Notes under the pieces: generated by a model
The model's input: only the letters and a program-made list of their open reading frames with translations
Told to the model about the DNA's origin: nothing
Databases searched by the model: none
Translations under genes and position numbers: made by a program
Shown: positions 46,240 to 57,925 of the stretch, piece by piece
Layout: each line of letters opens with the position of its first letter
Numbering within the stretch: the first letter of the stretch is position 1
Origin: Lotus japonicus
Taxonomy: Eukaryota; Streptophyta; Magnoliopsida; Fabales; Fabaceae
Reading direction: 5' to 3'
Assembly (NCBI RefSeq): GCF_012489685.1
Contig: NC_080046.1
Coordinates: forward strand, 26,232,223 to 26,296,222
DNA: 64,000 nucleotides

Positions 46240-47600
46240 TCTTAAGTTTTCCGCTTGAGGACAAGCTGTCATTGAGTATAGTGGTGTGATGACCTGGATT
46301 TATATGATGTTTTTACTATGCTTTATCTTTCTTTTTAGTCTTTATTTTTATCTTTTTGAGTCCTATTTAATTTTTTTAGGCTTAGTTGTGTCATTTTATA
46401 TTTTTAGCATCGCTATTTGTATTTTAGTCATTTTTAGTAGTTTATTGCACTTTTAGACCTTTAGTTTGAGTTTTTTTGCATTTTAGTCATTAGTCTGGCA
46501 TGTTAGAGGAATTGAGGGAAAGAATGGAATTGTGAGAATGAAAATGTCATGAATATAATCTGAACTCATTGGCTTGATGTTGCTTAATTTAATGTTTATA
46601 AGTTACAAAGAAGAGCTTTATGGTTCATTTAGTCTGCAGCTCTACATTTATTTCTCATGAAGGGATGTCTAGGAATCTTTTAGGAACAAGGAAAGGCAAA
46701 GGTTGAAGGGTAAAAGCTGATGAGGAAGGTTTGATAATCACATTGAAGGGAATGGTTATGGCTGAAGAAAGGTTTCATATTCACATTGAAGGGAATGAAG
46801 GTCCTTAAGTGCATTAAAAACTAAAACTTGAGCTAATGGAAAGTGAAGAATTGTTTAGTGCATGGCATATTTCTCATAGCATAGATACTTTCTTGAAGAT
46901 CCGACCAGTCCGATTTAAGATCTATGTGTTGTGAATAACATAACAAAATTTCAGCTCAATCTGACAGTTAACGAATCAACATGGACCATTTTACGAAAAG
47001 AGGTCGGAGCTGTCAGCACCAGCACGCATGTGCGTGCCAGAAATGCACGAACATGCATACAGAGTCAGTAGCGCGGCCATTTTCCATGCATAAATATCAG
47101 TTTTCTGCTATAAATATCATACTTTGTAATCTTAGTTGGGAGGATCTATGGGGAGAAACTTAGAACCACTTCCAGACCTCATTATTTTAGTTTTTCTGAA
47201 CAAATAGCTTGTGTAAGGTGTTTTGGAGCTTCTCTAAGGCTTCTTCTCAGGTTATGAATTATTTTTCTTATTCATGTTGGGCTAAGTTTTCTTTAGCATT
47301 TGGGATGTGGATCCCTAACTTGTTTATGTTTTAGAATCTGCGTTTATAATATGGAATAAGGTTTTCTTCTATGAGTTCATGTTCCCTGTTTCAATATTAG
47401 CTTGAGTGCACACAAGTTGTTTTACTTATTCAAAGTTCTCCATGACCCTCAACTCACTGTTATTCGCAACCCTTACTATGGAGAATATGGATGAAGATCC
47501 TCCTAATATGTATTAAGCTGTTGGCCATTGTTAGTCGCCTCGTGAGGTTTTCATAATAAAATATGGGTTCTATTAATTCAAATTTGTAATATTATGTGTC
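46240..47600 (+). repeat. Probable degraded gypsy LTR (Athila/Tat-like) with 3' flank
   Basis: Two GCTTGAGGACAAGC copies (~46225 and ~46253) precede TGATGACCTGG at ~46287, an arrangement usual just before the 3' LTR of Athila/Tat elements. A TATA-like CTATAAATATC lies at ~47108, and a stretch GGAGCTTCTCTAAGGCTTCT at ~47225 is of LTR type. The right boundary was not found. Confidence 0.35.
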
Positions 47601-47778
47601 AATAAGGCCATTATTTCGTTTTGCAGCATACCACCTTTGTCTCAACATATTTTGCAGCCAGATTTAAGAATGAAGTTAAGTTAGGCTGGCCTTAACCTTA
47701 ATCGGTCATGAATGAAAGGCTAATGTTGAGTACAAAAAGTGCTATCAAAACCCAAGGTTATGCGATGGCTGCCTCCAA

Positions 47779-48363
47779 ATGCGTGTGTTTAATGGTCTGG
47801 TTGGGGTCAACTGGTGCCTTTTGAAATATAAAGGTGACTCCACATTTGATCTTTATATATACAACAATAATGGGAATGAAATTGATTATCAGAGATCCGC
47901 TTTGCCAATCGGTCAAGCCGACCAGCCACCAGTTTTGATTCCTGTTATTTCTAATTTGACCATTCCAAAGTACTATCCATGTTTCTGTACTTTGAAGTTG
48001 ACTCTCTACCAAGCCTCAAACAGCCAATTGGTAATTTATTTGAATCAAGTAATATCATTTCACGTTATTATGTGTAGATATCATAAAGAATCTTATCTTT
48101 CTTTATTGTAGAATCTTCGTGCCCACATTGATTATTATCTTCGTGATTCTAGTCTGTTCAAGTGGATCCTTAAAGGGCCTTCTCGGTTGGAAGTTGATTG
48201 TTTCATACTTGCACCACCCTGGCGAAAGGATGCCAATATTGGTAAAGGCTGGAGTACATTTTCAACACAACATGACCATCGTGCTGGTCAAGTGTTGTCA
48301 CTTCTATGCTCTAGCGAAGATATTAGGGTTGTTGATGTTGTTATTCACTCACACCCTACGTGA
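47779..48363 (+). pseudogene. Two-exon fragment resembling tandem B3 DNA-binding domains
   Basis: Exon 1 (47779-48030) encodes VNWCLLKYKGDSTFDLYIYN then GNEIDYQR, resembling the C-terminal half of a plant B3 (REM-type) domain. A phase-0 intron with GT...AG ends (48031-48111, 81 bp, TTTCTTTATTGTAG acceptor) leads to exon 2 (48112-48363), with LEVDCFILAPPWRKDANIGKGWSTF followed by a segment like a second B3 domain, and a TGA. Further B3-like residues (FVSTYFAARFKNEV) precede the ATG at ~47640-47690 but are separated by stops, so this is a truncated relic. B3 proteins are plant transcription factors. A Helitron-like end 0.8 kb downstream suggests a captured gene piece. Family assignment is by eye. 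Confidence 0.5.
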
Positions 48364-49120
48364 AGGAAAATTGTTTGTTGTCTTAATCTTCATGGAATGC
48401 TTTTTGGATTTCAGTTTGTGTGACTTAATCGTGGACCAGTGTTGTATGTTGTGATTTTATGCATCTTTTTAAATTGAAATCTCCAACTTTGCTATATGTT
48501 ATGTTTTTAACTGTGAAATATATTGTCTTGATATTCAACTCTTTTTTTAAAATTCTATTTTTCTCATATTTTGTATTTATCTTTTTGTACTAAATGTTGT
48601 TTATCTTATTTTCCTTAATTTAATGTCATCTTGTAAAAGGCCTGCAATATTATTGCCAAAATTGGCAGAATTTCATCCCAGTTTTAAGTTTGGCATCATT
48701 TATGAGCTATGGAACTATCACCAAACATGAAAATTTATGAGCAGTTGTTTCAGTGGTTAGTCAATTCCTAACACGCTTATTGGCAAGTAATATACAGGTG
48801 ACAGGGGTGCCATTTGTATCTGAAAATTTGTGTTATAGAAACCGAGATTATTGAAGTTGATGTATTGAAGATTTCAAAATGTGAAAAGAATATCATTGTG
48901 AAAACGCTGATAGGTTTGTTAGTAAAGACAAATTGTATTTAGATATTCAACGAGATATTTTAGTCCTTGGCGTTGTTATTTCTGGAATAAAATCGATGTC
49001 CTCCCAAATGGAAAATTTTGGGAACTGAGGTTGAAATTTACAAGATGTTATGTTTTTATAATGTACCTACGAACTGTTGCAAGGTTTAATTTCTCATCCA
49101 AAACATATAATGATCAATAT
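48364..49120. other. AT-rich sequence, nothing recognised
   Basis: No coding or repeat signal I can support. It may be the non-coding body of the Helitron whose end follows. Confidence 0.5.
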
Positions 49121-49123
49121 CAT

Positions 49124-49150
49124 CGTGCATCGCACGGGCCTGTGTACTAG
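49124..49150 (+). mobile_element. Helitron-type 3' terminus
   Basis: CGTGC-ATC-GCACG hairpin (49124-49136), ten bases, then CTAG (49147-49150) followed by T. Plant Helitrons end in a short GC-rich hairpin 10-12 bases before CTRR and insert between A and T. The 5' TC end was not located. Confidence 0.6.
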
Positions 49151-49489
49151 TTTAACATGCGGAAAGAGAGGCTCCTGCATAGAGGAGGGTGGTTTGAAGG
49201 GCCTTTTGCAGTTTTATTCCTAAGAGAATAGCCCATGGATAACTGAATAGACAAACTAATGTTATTGCTATACCTTTGCAGTGCACATTCAAAGCCTTTT
49301 TTTACTATGTAAGGGGCTAAAAGCCCAAAATAGAGGATATTAGTTCCTCAAGTACCAATTCATCAGTCAAACATAAAAGAAACTAAGCAAAAGAAAGGAG
49401 TATACATCATAAATTCCTCATTTTTCGCAAAGGCATCCCAAATATACTTCTAATACATAATTCTTGCCTATCAAAGTGTTTATCTCCTT
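49151..49489. other. Unassigned sequence
   Basis: No gene or repeat recognised. Confidence 0.4.
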
Positions 49490-50260
49490 AAAATCAACCT
49501 TTATCCAAGATCCTCATTGCTAATTCAGAGTCTGATTTAACTAAGATTTTAGATAACCCCCTAGCTTTGGCAATTCAGATACCATGAATAATTCCTCAAA
49601 GTTCAGCATGGAGCATTGAACAAACTCCCAACTTAGCTGAAAAAGCCACTAGGAAATTGTCATTATGATCACGAATTACCCTACCACAAGCTACTAAATT
49701 GTCCATGGGGAGGAAGGATCGTCAGTGTAAGTTTTGTCCATGGTTTCATATGAGGAAACCAATTCAGAAATATACATTTTATCACTTAACTAGTATTTAC
49801 AGAGGCAGTAGATTCAATAGAAGCCTGTAAAAAATCATTTAGAACTGGTAAAATTAACCTGAGGATGACAGTAGTAGAACTGTTAGTTATCTCAAATATT
49901 AGTTCATTTCTGGATTTCCAAAGTTTGTCAATCTCAAAAGCCACCCCAATAACCAGGCACCAAGAGGCATTAAGATGGTAAGGCTTGATATTAGTTAGGT
50001 TATCAAGAAGTACTTAGATTGAAGAAATTTGACATTTTACATTCTGGAAGCAAGCCAAATCAGGTGGCCGCGGCAAAGAAACAATCCATGAGTACATGAA
50101 TGGAAGTTTCACTCACACCAAAACATCGCAGGCAGTTAGCATAAGTAGTCTCGTGTCTTAAACACCTAGAGTCATTTGTAAGAATGATGCATTGGCCACC
50201 TTCCAAAGAAAGAGTTTAACTCATTTGAGGCCTTTTCCGCTTCCAATTAAGCTGATTGAA
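49490..50260 (-). pseudogene. LINE ORF2 remnant: zinc-binding and RNase H region
   Basis: On the minus strand, 50260-50045 gives FLWKVANASFL and, after a shift, CLRCFGVSETSIHVLMDC, the zf-RVT pattern that follows RT in plant L1-type elements. 49745-49490 gives ACGRVIRDHNDNFLVAFSAK, HAEL and KSDSELAMRIL, the RNase H-like domain common in plant LINE-derived proteins. Multiple stops and shifts make it dead. The intervening 49750-50040 is degenerate. Confidence 0.65.
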
Positions 50261-51290
50261 ATTGTCTACTTTGTTCTTAAGGAATGTTAGAGGTGTTGTT
50301 AAAGTAGGCAGATTTCAAGGAAAAACTACCATTAGATTTAGAGGTAAGACTCCATCCATCAAATTATTTATATTACCCTTAACTAATAACTTAAACGTTT
50401 TGAATAATTGGTTTCTTAACATATGATATTGAAGCCTATATGACCAAGCGGTTTAGAGTTCAATTTTCATGGGCTGCAATTCTTTTAATAAAAGTTTGGT
50501 TTCAGCACATGATAGGTGATTATATATTGTTCACGCTTCAAGCTCAAACGAACTCTTGCGTGTAGAAACGTGTTAGAAATAATAATATAATTATTCATCT
50601 CATCCATTACCTAACAACTTAAACTTTTGTGATGATTATTCCTTGAGAATAATAGAACCATAGTTCCATTGACTTTTTTTTCATTGGTGATGTGTTTTTT
50701 TTTTAATTAACTGAAAACTAAACATGCTGTTCAAAATTATTACCCTTATATCAATTATCATAATCTGCTAAATGAGAAGAACTTGAAGCTCATGTGGGTC
50801 TACGTTCCAATTCATATCCATCACGAATGCTACTCAAATTCGTGCAGGTTCTTACATGTTCACACTGTCAGGAAATACCAATAATGACCGGCAATCATCA
50901 CTAGCAAGAAGTATGAGTCCCAATTTCTTTCCAAAGCCAACCTTGTTTTACCGCCTTCTCTTTTGGAAAAGAGTACTAGGAATATTTCAATTTCCTCTCC
51001 CAGTTACCAATTAGACTAGAGGACCCTTCACCAACAGGCACAGGGTCAAGTAGTTATTGAGATATAGATAATGTGATCTTAGCTACCAAAATAATAAAAT
51101 ATAATAGTAATAATTATAAACAATGATGTAAACTTTTAACCTTTTTTTTTTCTTTTTCCTTGAAAAGCAGAAAGAGTGAGAGGGTAATTATAGTACTTGA
51201 ACTATAGTTTATTCAGGCCGTACACGTCTAATTCTTCTTATATAAAATTTCATATTCAAATCTTGTTAACGAAAAAAAGATTTTTGTAGA
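50261..51290. other. AT-rich unassigned sequence
   Basis: Nothing supportable as a gene. Some T/A homopolymers near 50690 and 51140. Confidence 0.45.
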
Positions 51291-51723
51291 GAAGCTAATT
51301 TCACTATTGTTCTGTACTAGGGAAAACTTACGTAAAAGAATGACTGAAAGTAAACCCTAGCAGAGTACTCAGAATGGCAAAAATATCGTAAAAGGAATAT
51401 TCTCATTAATGCTGAAAAAAGTTTCGTACAAGCTGATGACCTTCCCTTTTATAGAGGGTGAAATCGTGACATAGACTTTTCCTATATTTGGGCCTGACAA
51501 TCAGGGCCCAAATCCCTGTACATATAAGACAAATCCAAAGGAATCTTCCAGCTGGCTCGTGGGTCCACTTAAGGGCGGGCAAAGAAGCTCGTTGTGCCAT
51601 TGTTCCCGCCATGGCTGTCTTCGGTCAGTTATTGTTCATCTTGGGCGGGCATAAACATTCTGTATGTCCCACCCAGTCCACATGCCCCCAAGACATGAGG
51701 CTCGGGTAACTTGAGTCGAAATG
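51291..51723 (-). repeat. Probable LTR-like repeat interrupted by the SIRE element
   Basis: The minus strand has CACCCTCTATAAAAGGG (TATA box near 51450) followed by a leader-like stretch; the plus side carries repeated GGGCGGGC/CCCGCC words. The right flank of the SIRE element (63782 on) continues with GCCCGCC and CGCC words, consistent with one repeat split by the insertion. Confidence 0.35.
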
Positions 51724-52929
51724 TGTAAGATCAAGTTTTGATCTAGTAGTACAACTCTATGTTTTGATGATTACAAGTTAACCTTTTGATATGAACAATT
51801 GTGGTACTCTAACGTGTTTTTCCGAGTGTGCTATTTGCAGGTTCTGACCTCAACTCAATCTCACACGAATCAGAAGCACTGTGTATAAAGAGTGACCCAA
51901 GCAACGCTTTCGCATTCACCATGTTCAGTATGAACAGTGGAAAAGCTTCAGAAGTTCTGAAGTTATACAAACTCTGATGTGGACTCAGTCACTAGAAGCT
52001 CTGAAGATCCAGAAGTTCTGATAACCAAGAAACACTGAAGGTTCAGATGTTCTGATGGTGTAGAAGACTCTGAAGATCCAGAAGCTGAATAGTGGAAACT
52101 CTGAAGTCCAGAAGCAAGAAACTCTGAAGGCCATGTTCTTCCCTCTGAGTTCAGAATCAGAAGATACAATGGTCAGAGGATTTGTGCTTTCCCTCTGACT
52201 CTGATCAACCGGCTTCACAAGTTCCAATATGAAGCATTCCCCTGATCAGAAGTCTCCTAGGTTTAAAGGTCGCGTCGCTATCCAAGTACAAAAGCAACTG
52301 TACCTTCCTGACGACCTACCTAACGTTCTCAGCCACAGCAGAAGCTGGATTTTCCAGAACTGCCCTCCAACGGTAGCATTTCCCATGCATCGCTCAACCC
52401 TAATCCTTGGAGTATATAAAGAGGCTGAAGACTGAAAGAAACGACTAGAAGCATTCACATACGCAAGACATATCAAAAATCTTCTAAGTTTTCTTTCATC
52501 TGAAATTCATTGAGTTTACTATTAGCCTTTTAGAAGCAAATCTCTTGTAAACAATTCTTTGATAAACAGTTTGTTTAGTTCCTTTAGGAGATCAAGGTTG
52601 ATCGGATCCTAGAGAAGACTAAGAGAGTGAATCTTAGTGTGAGCTAAGTCAGTGTAATTGTTAGTCACTTGTAGGTTTCAAGTGCAGTTGTAACTCTTAC
52701 CTGATTAGTGGATTGCCTTCATTCTAAGAAGGAAGAAATCACCTTAACGGGTGGACTGGAGTAGCTTGAGTGATTTATCAAGTGAACCAGGATAAAATCC
52801 TTGTGTGCTTTTCTATCTCTTATCTTTGGCACTTAAGTTCTCGAAAGATTTGTCAAAATCTTTAAGGTGGAAGTTTTATACTGAAAACGTTATTCAAACC
52901 CCCCCTTTCTACCGTTTTTCATACCTTCA
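51724..52929 (+). repeat. 5' LTR of SIRE element, 1206 bp
   Basis: TGTAAGATCAAG to CATACCTTCA. Its first ~500 bases are crowded with TCTGAAG and CAGAAG words in both orientations. Confidence 0.95.
52413..52420 (+). promoter_or_regulatory. TATA box of SIRE 5' LTR
   Basis: TATATAAA in GGAGTATATAAAGAGGC, mid-LTR; conserved in the 3' LTR and as TATAAATAG in the solo LTR. Confidence 0.7.
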
Positions 52930-52931
52930 AT

Positions 52932-52943
52932 TGGTATCAGAGC
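52932..52943 (+). other. Primer binding site of SIRE element
   Basis: TGGTATCAGAGC two bases after the LTR. Confidence 0.92.
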
Positions 52944-53001
52944 GCAAGTTCTGATTACCACACCTAACAGTGTTCAGTGATCCGGGCCGGTGTGAAAAAC
53001 A

Positions 53002-54912
53002 ATGGCTGTCACCACCAGTGAAACTCAAAGAGATGGTTACAATGCAAAGCCTCCTATGTTCGACGGTCAAAGGTTCGAATATTGGAAAGATAGACTGGAA
53101 AGTTTCTTTCTGGGTTTCGATGCAGATCTCTGGGATATTATTGTGGATGGCTACGAGCGTCCAGTTGATGCAGATGGCAAGAAGATCCCAAGGTCAGAGA
53201 TGACTGCAGATCAAAAGAAGCTGTACTCACAACATCACAAAGCAAGAGCAATTCTTCTAAGTGCTATTTCCTATGAAGAGTACCAGAAGATTACAGATCG
53301 TGAGTTTGCAAAAGGCATTTTCGAATCTCTGAAGATGTCTCATGAAGGAAACAAGAAAGTCAAAGAATCAAAGGCATTGTCTTTGATCCAAAAGTATGAA
53401 TCCTTCATCATGGAGCCAAATGAGTCCATTGAAGAAATGTTCTCCAGATTTCAGTTGCTTGTAGCTGGCATACGACCTCTCAACAAGAGCTACACAACAA
53501 AAGATCATGTCATAAGAGTCATCAGGTGTCTTCCTGAAAGTTGGATGCCTTTGGTGACTTCAATAGAGCTCACGAGAGACGTTGAGAATATGAGTTTAGA
53601 AGAACTAATCAGCATTTTGAAATGCCATGAGCTGAAGCGCTCAGAGATGCAAGATCTGAGGAAAAAGTCCATAGCCTTGAAATCCAAATCTGAAAAGGCT
53701 AAGGTTGAGAAGTCAAAAGCTCTTCAAGCTGAAGAAGAGGAATCTGAAGAAGCGTCAGAAGATTCTGATGAAGATGAGCTGACTCTGATCTCCAAGAGAC
53801 TCAACCGAATATGGAAGCACAGGCAGAGCAAATACAAAGGCTCTGGAAAGGCAAGAGGAAAGTTTGAATCCTCAGGTCAGAAGAAGTCCTCGCTTAAGGA
53901 AGTCACATGCTTTGAGTGCAAAGAATCAGGGCACTACAAAAGTGACTGTCCAAGATTGAAGAAGGACAAGAAGCCAAAGAAGCACTTCAAGACGAAGAAG
54001 AGTCTGATGGTGACATTTGATGAATCAGAGTCAGAGGATGTTGACTCTGATGGTGAAGTCCAAGGACTCATGGCTATTGTCAAAGACAAAGGAGCAGAGT
54101 CAAAGGAAGCTGTTGACTCTGACTCAGAATCAGAAGGAGATCCTAACTCAGACGATGAAAATGAGGTATTCGCTTCTTTCTCTACCTCTGAACTGAAACA
54201 TGCATTGTCTGATATCATGGATAAGTATAACTCCTTATTATCTAAGCATAAGAAGCTGAAAAAGAACTTATCTGCTGTTTCCAAAACTCCTTCTGAACAT
54301 GAGAAAATTATTTCTGATTTGAAAAATGATAATCATGCCTTGATCAATTCTAACTCTGTGCTTAAGAACCAAATTGCTAAGTTAGAAGAAATTGTTGCCT
54401 GTGATGCCTCTGATTGTAGAAATGAATCTAAGTATGAAAAGTCTTTTCAAAGATTCCTAGCTAAAAGCGTGGATAGAAGCTTAATGGCTTCAATGATCTA
54501 TGGCGTAAGCAGAAATGGAATGCATGGCATTGGCTATTCTAAACCAATTAGAAATGAGCCCTCTGTGTCTAAAGCTAAATCCTTATATGAATGTTTTGTT
54601 CCCTCTGGTACCATATTGCCTGATCCTGTACCTGCTAAAGTTGCTAAAAACCCTCTTAAAAAGGGATCTTTCTCTATGACTAAATATCATGCAAATATTC
54701 CTTTAAAATATCATGTTGAGACACCCAAGGTGATCAGAACATCTGGGGTAACTAACAAGAGAGGACCCAGAAAGTGGGTACCTAAGGACAAGATTATCTA
54801 TGTTGCAGATATCCTTGATAGCTCCACTGAAACACCAATCATGGTATCTGGACAGTGGATGCTCGCGTCACATGACGGGAGAAAGGCGTATGTTCCGAGA
54901 GCTGAAACTTAA
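53002..54912 (+). CDS. gag: Gag and start of Pol, SIRE element
   Basis: Gag forms the particle and packages RNA. The ATG at 53002 is the first after the primer site. Residues ~20-240 form the copia Gag domain (FDGQRFEYWKDRLESFF near the N-terminus; YESFIMEPNESIEEMFSRF). A lysine/glutamate-rich linker follows, then one CCHC knuckle (CFECKESGHYKSDC, ~303-316), a strongly acidic Ser/Glu/Asp stretch at ~335-400, and a coiled-coil-like segment at ~400-455. True coding ends near 54829, where the protease continues in the +1-shifted frame; the last 28 residues to the stop at 54912 are out of frame. Whether the shift is a mutation, a sequencing error or recoding cannot be told here. Confidence 0.9.
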   Translation: MAVTTSETQRDGYNAKPPMFDGQRFEYWKDRLESFFLGFDADLWDIIVDGYERPVDADGKKIPRSEMTADQKKLYSQHHKARAILLSAISYEEYQKITDREFAKGIFESLKMSHEGNKKVKESKALSLIQKYESFIMEPNESIEEMFSRFQLLVAGIRPLNKSYTTKDHVIRVIRCLPESWMPLVTSIELTRDVENMSLEELISILKCHELKRSEMQDLRKKSIALKSKSEKAKVEKSKALQAEEEESEEASEDSDEDELTLISKRLNRIWKHRQSKYKGSGKARGKFESSGQKKSSLKEVTCFECKESGHYKSDCPRLKKDKKPKKHFKTKKSLMVTFDESESEDVDSDGEVQGLMAIVKDKGAESKEAVDSDSESEGDPNSDDENEVFASFSTSELKHALSDIMDKYNSLLSKHKKLKKNLSAVSKTPSEHEKIISDLKNDNHALINSNSVLKNQIAKLEEIVACDASDCRNESKYEKSFQRFLAKSVDRSLMASMIYGVSRNGMHGIGYSKPIRNEPSVSKAKSLYECFVPSGTILPDPVPAKVAKNPLKKGSFSMTKYHANIPLKYHVETPKVIRTSGVTNKRGPRKWVPKDKIIYVADILDSSTETPIMVSGQWMLASHDGRKAYVPRAET

Positions 54913-56416
54913 GCCTGGAGGCGAAGTTGGCTTTGGAGGAAATGAAAAGGGTAAAATTGTTGGTACTGGTACTATTTGTGTAGATAGTAGTCCATGCATT
55001 GATAATGTGTTATTGGTAGACGGCTTAACACATAACTTATTGTCTATAAGTCAATTAGCTGACAAGGGTTATGATGTTATATTCAATCAAAAGTCCTGCC
55101 GGGCTGTAAGTCAAATCGATGGCTCTGTTCTGTTTAACAGCAAGAGGAAGAACAACATTTATAAGATCAGATTATCTGAGTTGGAGGCTCAGAATGTGAA
55201 GTGCCTTCTGTCTGTTAATGAAGAGCAGTGGGTATGGCATAGACGGTTAGGGCATGCCAGTATGAGAAAGATTTCTCAGCTGAGCAAGCTAAACCTTGTC
55301 AGGGGCTTACCCAATCTGAAGTTCGCTTCAGACGCTCTTTGTGAAGCATGTCAGAAAGGCAAATTCACAAAAGTCCCTTTCAAGGCAAAGAATGTTGTCT
55401 CAACCTCAAGGCCGTTGGAACTTCTGCATATCGACCTTTTTGGACCAGTGAAAACTGAGTCTATAGGTGGCAAGAGATATGGGATGGTTATCGTTGATGA
55501 CTATAGCCGCTGGACATGGGTAAAGTTTCTAACCCGCAAGGATGAGTCTCATGCTGTGTTCTCTACCTTCAATGCTCAAGTGCAAAACGAGAAGGCTTGT
55601 AGGATTGTGCGTGTCAGAAGTGACCATGGTGGAGAGTTTGAGAATGACAAGTTTGAGAGTCTGTTTGATTCCTATGGAATTGCACATGATTTCTCTTGTC
55701 CCAGAACTCCTCAACAAAATGGTGTTGTTGAGAGGAAGAACAGAACTCTTCAGGAGATGGCTAGAACCATGCTCCAAGAAACTGGCATGGCTAAGCACTT
55801 TTGGGCAGAGGCAGTAAATACAGCATGTTACATTCAGAACAGAATCTCTGTGAGACCAATTCTGAATAAGACTCCTTATGAATTGTGGAAGAACATAAAA
55901 CCCAACATTTCTTATTTTCATCCTTATGGCTGTGTTTGTTATGTTCTCAATACTAAGGATAGATTGCATAAATTTGATGCTAAGTCTTCTAAGTGTCTAT
56001 TACTCGGTTACTCTGAGAGATCTAAAGGTTTTAGATTTTATAATACTGATGCTAAGACTATTGAAGAATCTATTCATGTTAGATTTGACGATAAGCTTGA
56101 CTCTGACCAGTCAAAGCTAGTTGAAAAGTTTGCAGATTTAAGCATTAATGTTTCTGACAAAGGCAAAGCTCCAGAGGAAGATGAGCCAGAGGAAGATGAA
56201 CCAGAGGAAGAAGCTGGTCCCTCTAACTCACAAACTCTGAAGAAGAGCAGAATCACTGCAGCTCACCCTAAGGAATTGATTCTGGGCAACAAAGACGAAC
56301 CAGTCAGAACCAGATCTGCCTTCAGACCCTCTGAAGAGACCTTGCTCAGTCTGAAAGGATTGGTGTCCTTAATTGAACCCAAGTCCATAGATGAAGCTCT
56401 TCAGGACAAGGATTAG
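54830..56416 (+). pseudogene. pol: Pol, part 1: protease and integrase, SIRE element
   Basis: In the shifted frame: protease at once (WYLDSGCSRHMTGE, D at 54851), pre-integrase zinc region (HRRLGHAS...CEACQKGKF, ~55240-55365), and integrase core with D in HIDLFGP (~55430), D in RSDHGGEF (~55620) and E in VVERKNRT (~55730). After that come a copia-type C-terminal region (KTPYELW, LGYSERSKGFRFYN) and an acidic linker with two EEDEPEEDEPEE-type repeats. It ends at TAG 56414-56416, where related elements have tryptophan (TGG). Only that one base stands between this part and the RT. It is disabled by the upstream shift and this stop. Confidence 0.88.
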
Positions 56417-57925
56417 ATTCTGGCCATGGAAGAAGAACTGAATCAATTTTCCAAGAACGATGTTTGGAGCTTAGTGAAGAAGCCTGAGAGTGTCCATGTT
56501 ATTGGAACGAAGTGGGTATTCAGAAACAAGCTGAATGAGAAAGGAGATGTAGTCAGAAACAAGGCAAGGCTAGTTGCTCAAGGCTACAGCCAGCAGGAAG
56601 GAATAGACTACACTGAAACATTTGCTCCAGTAGCAAGACTGGAGGCAGTCAGACTGTTGATCTCTTTCTCAGTAAATCACAACATAGTTCTACATCAGAT
56701 GGACGTAAAGAGTGCCTTCCTAAATGGTTATATCTCAGAGGAAGTCTATGTTCATCAACCCCCAGGTTTTGAAGATGAGAAGAAACCAGACCATGTGTTC
56801 AAATTGAAGAAATCACTCTACGGTCTGAAGCAAGCTCCCAGAGCATGGTATGAGAGACTTAGCTCATTCCTTCTGGAGAATGAGTTTGTAAGGGGTAAAG
56901 TAGATACAACTCTTTTTTGCAAGACTTATAAAGATGATATCTTAATTGTGCAAATTTATGTTGATGATATTATATTTGGTTCTGCTAATCAATCTCTATG
57001 CAAAGAATTTTCTGAGATGATGCAGGCTGAATTTGAGATGAGTATGATGGGAGAATTAAAGTACTTTCTGGGAATACAAGTTGATCAAACACCAGAAGGA
57101 ACATACATCCATCAGAGCAAGTACACTAAAGAACTTCTGAAGAAGTTCAATATGCTGGAATCTACAGTGGCCAAGACTCCAATGCATCCTACATGCATTC
57201 TGGAGAAAGAAGATAAAAGTGGTAAAGTATGTCAGAAGCTCTATCGTGGCATGATAGGTTCACTTCTATACTTAACTGCATCTAGGCCAGACATATTATT
57301 TAGTGTTCACTTATGTGCTCGTTTCCAATCAGATCCAAGGGAAACCCACTTAACTGCTGTTAAGAGGATCCTAAGGTATCTGAAAGGCACCACTAACCTT
57401 GGCTTGATGTATAAGAAAACATCAGAGTATAAGCTTTCAGGTTACTGTGATGCTGATTATGCTGGAGATAGAACAGAGAGAAAAAGTACTTCTGGAAATT
57501 GTCAATTTTTGGGAAGCAATCTAGTCTCATGGGCAAGCAAGAGGCAATCAACCATTGCACTATCAACTGCAGAGGCAGAATATATCTCAGCAGCAATATG
57601 CAGCACTCAGATGCTCTGGATGAAACATCAGCTGGAGGATTATCAGATCCTTGAGAGCAATATCCCAATCTATTGTGATAACACTGCTGCAATCTCATTG
57701 AGTAAGAATCCTATCTTGCATTCAAGGGCAAAGCACATTGAGGTAAAGTATCACTTTATTAGAGATTATGTACAGAAGGGCGTACTTCTTCTGAAGTTTG
57801 TTGATACTGACCATCAATGGGCAGATATCTTTACAAAGCCCTTAGCAGAAGATAGATTTAATTTTATTCTGAAAAATCTAAACATGGACTTTTTGTCCAG
57901 AGTGAAGATGGATCAGAACCTCTGA
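56417..57925 (+). pseudogene. pol: Pol, part 2: reverse transcriptase and RNase H, SIRE element
   Basis: Same frame as part 1, directly after the TAG. RT begins near the conserved [12 protein letters not shown], with [34 protein letters not shown] and the catalytic YVDD (~56958-56969). RNase H has [24 protein letters not shown] and the C-terminal [11 protein letters not shown] and DIFTKPL blocks. Domain content and length are normal for copia and no further break is seen to the TGA at 57925. Confidence 0.9.

Noticed and set aside
46981..47163. 60-codon frame starting MDHFTKRGRS
   Set aside because: Within LTR-like sequence, short, and without conserved features.
48119..48454. 111-codon hydrophobic frame
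   Set aside because: Overlaps the better-supported exon 2 frame (48112-48363), which has a matching intron acceptor.
51963..52227. Minus-strand serine-rich frames in SIRE LTRs (also 62850-63114)
   Set aside because: Arise from TCTGAA-type word repeats; no start context or other support.
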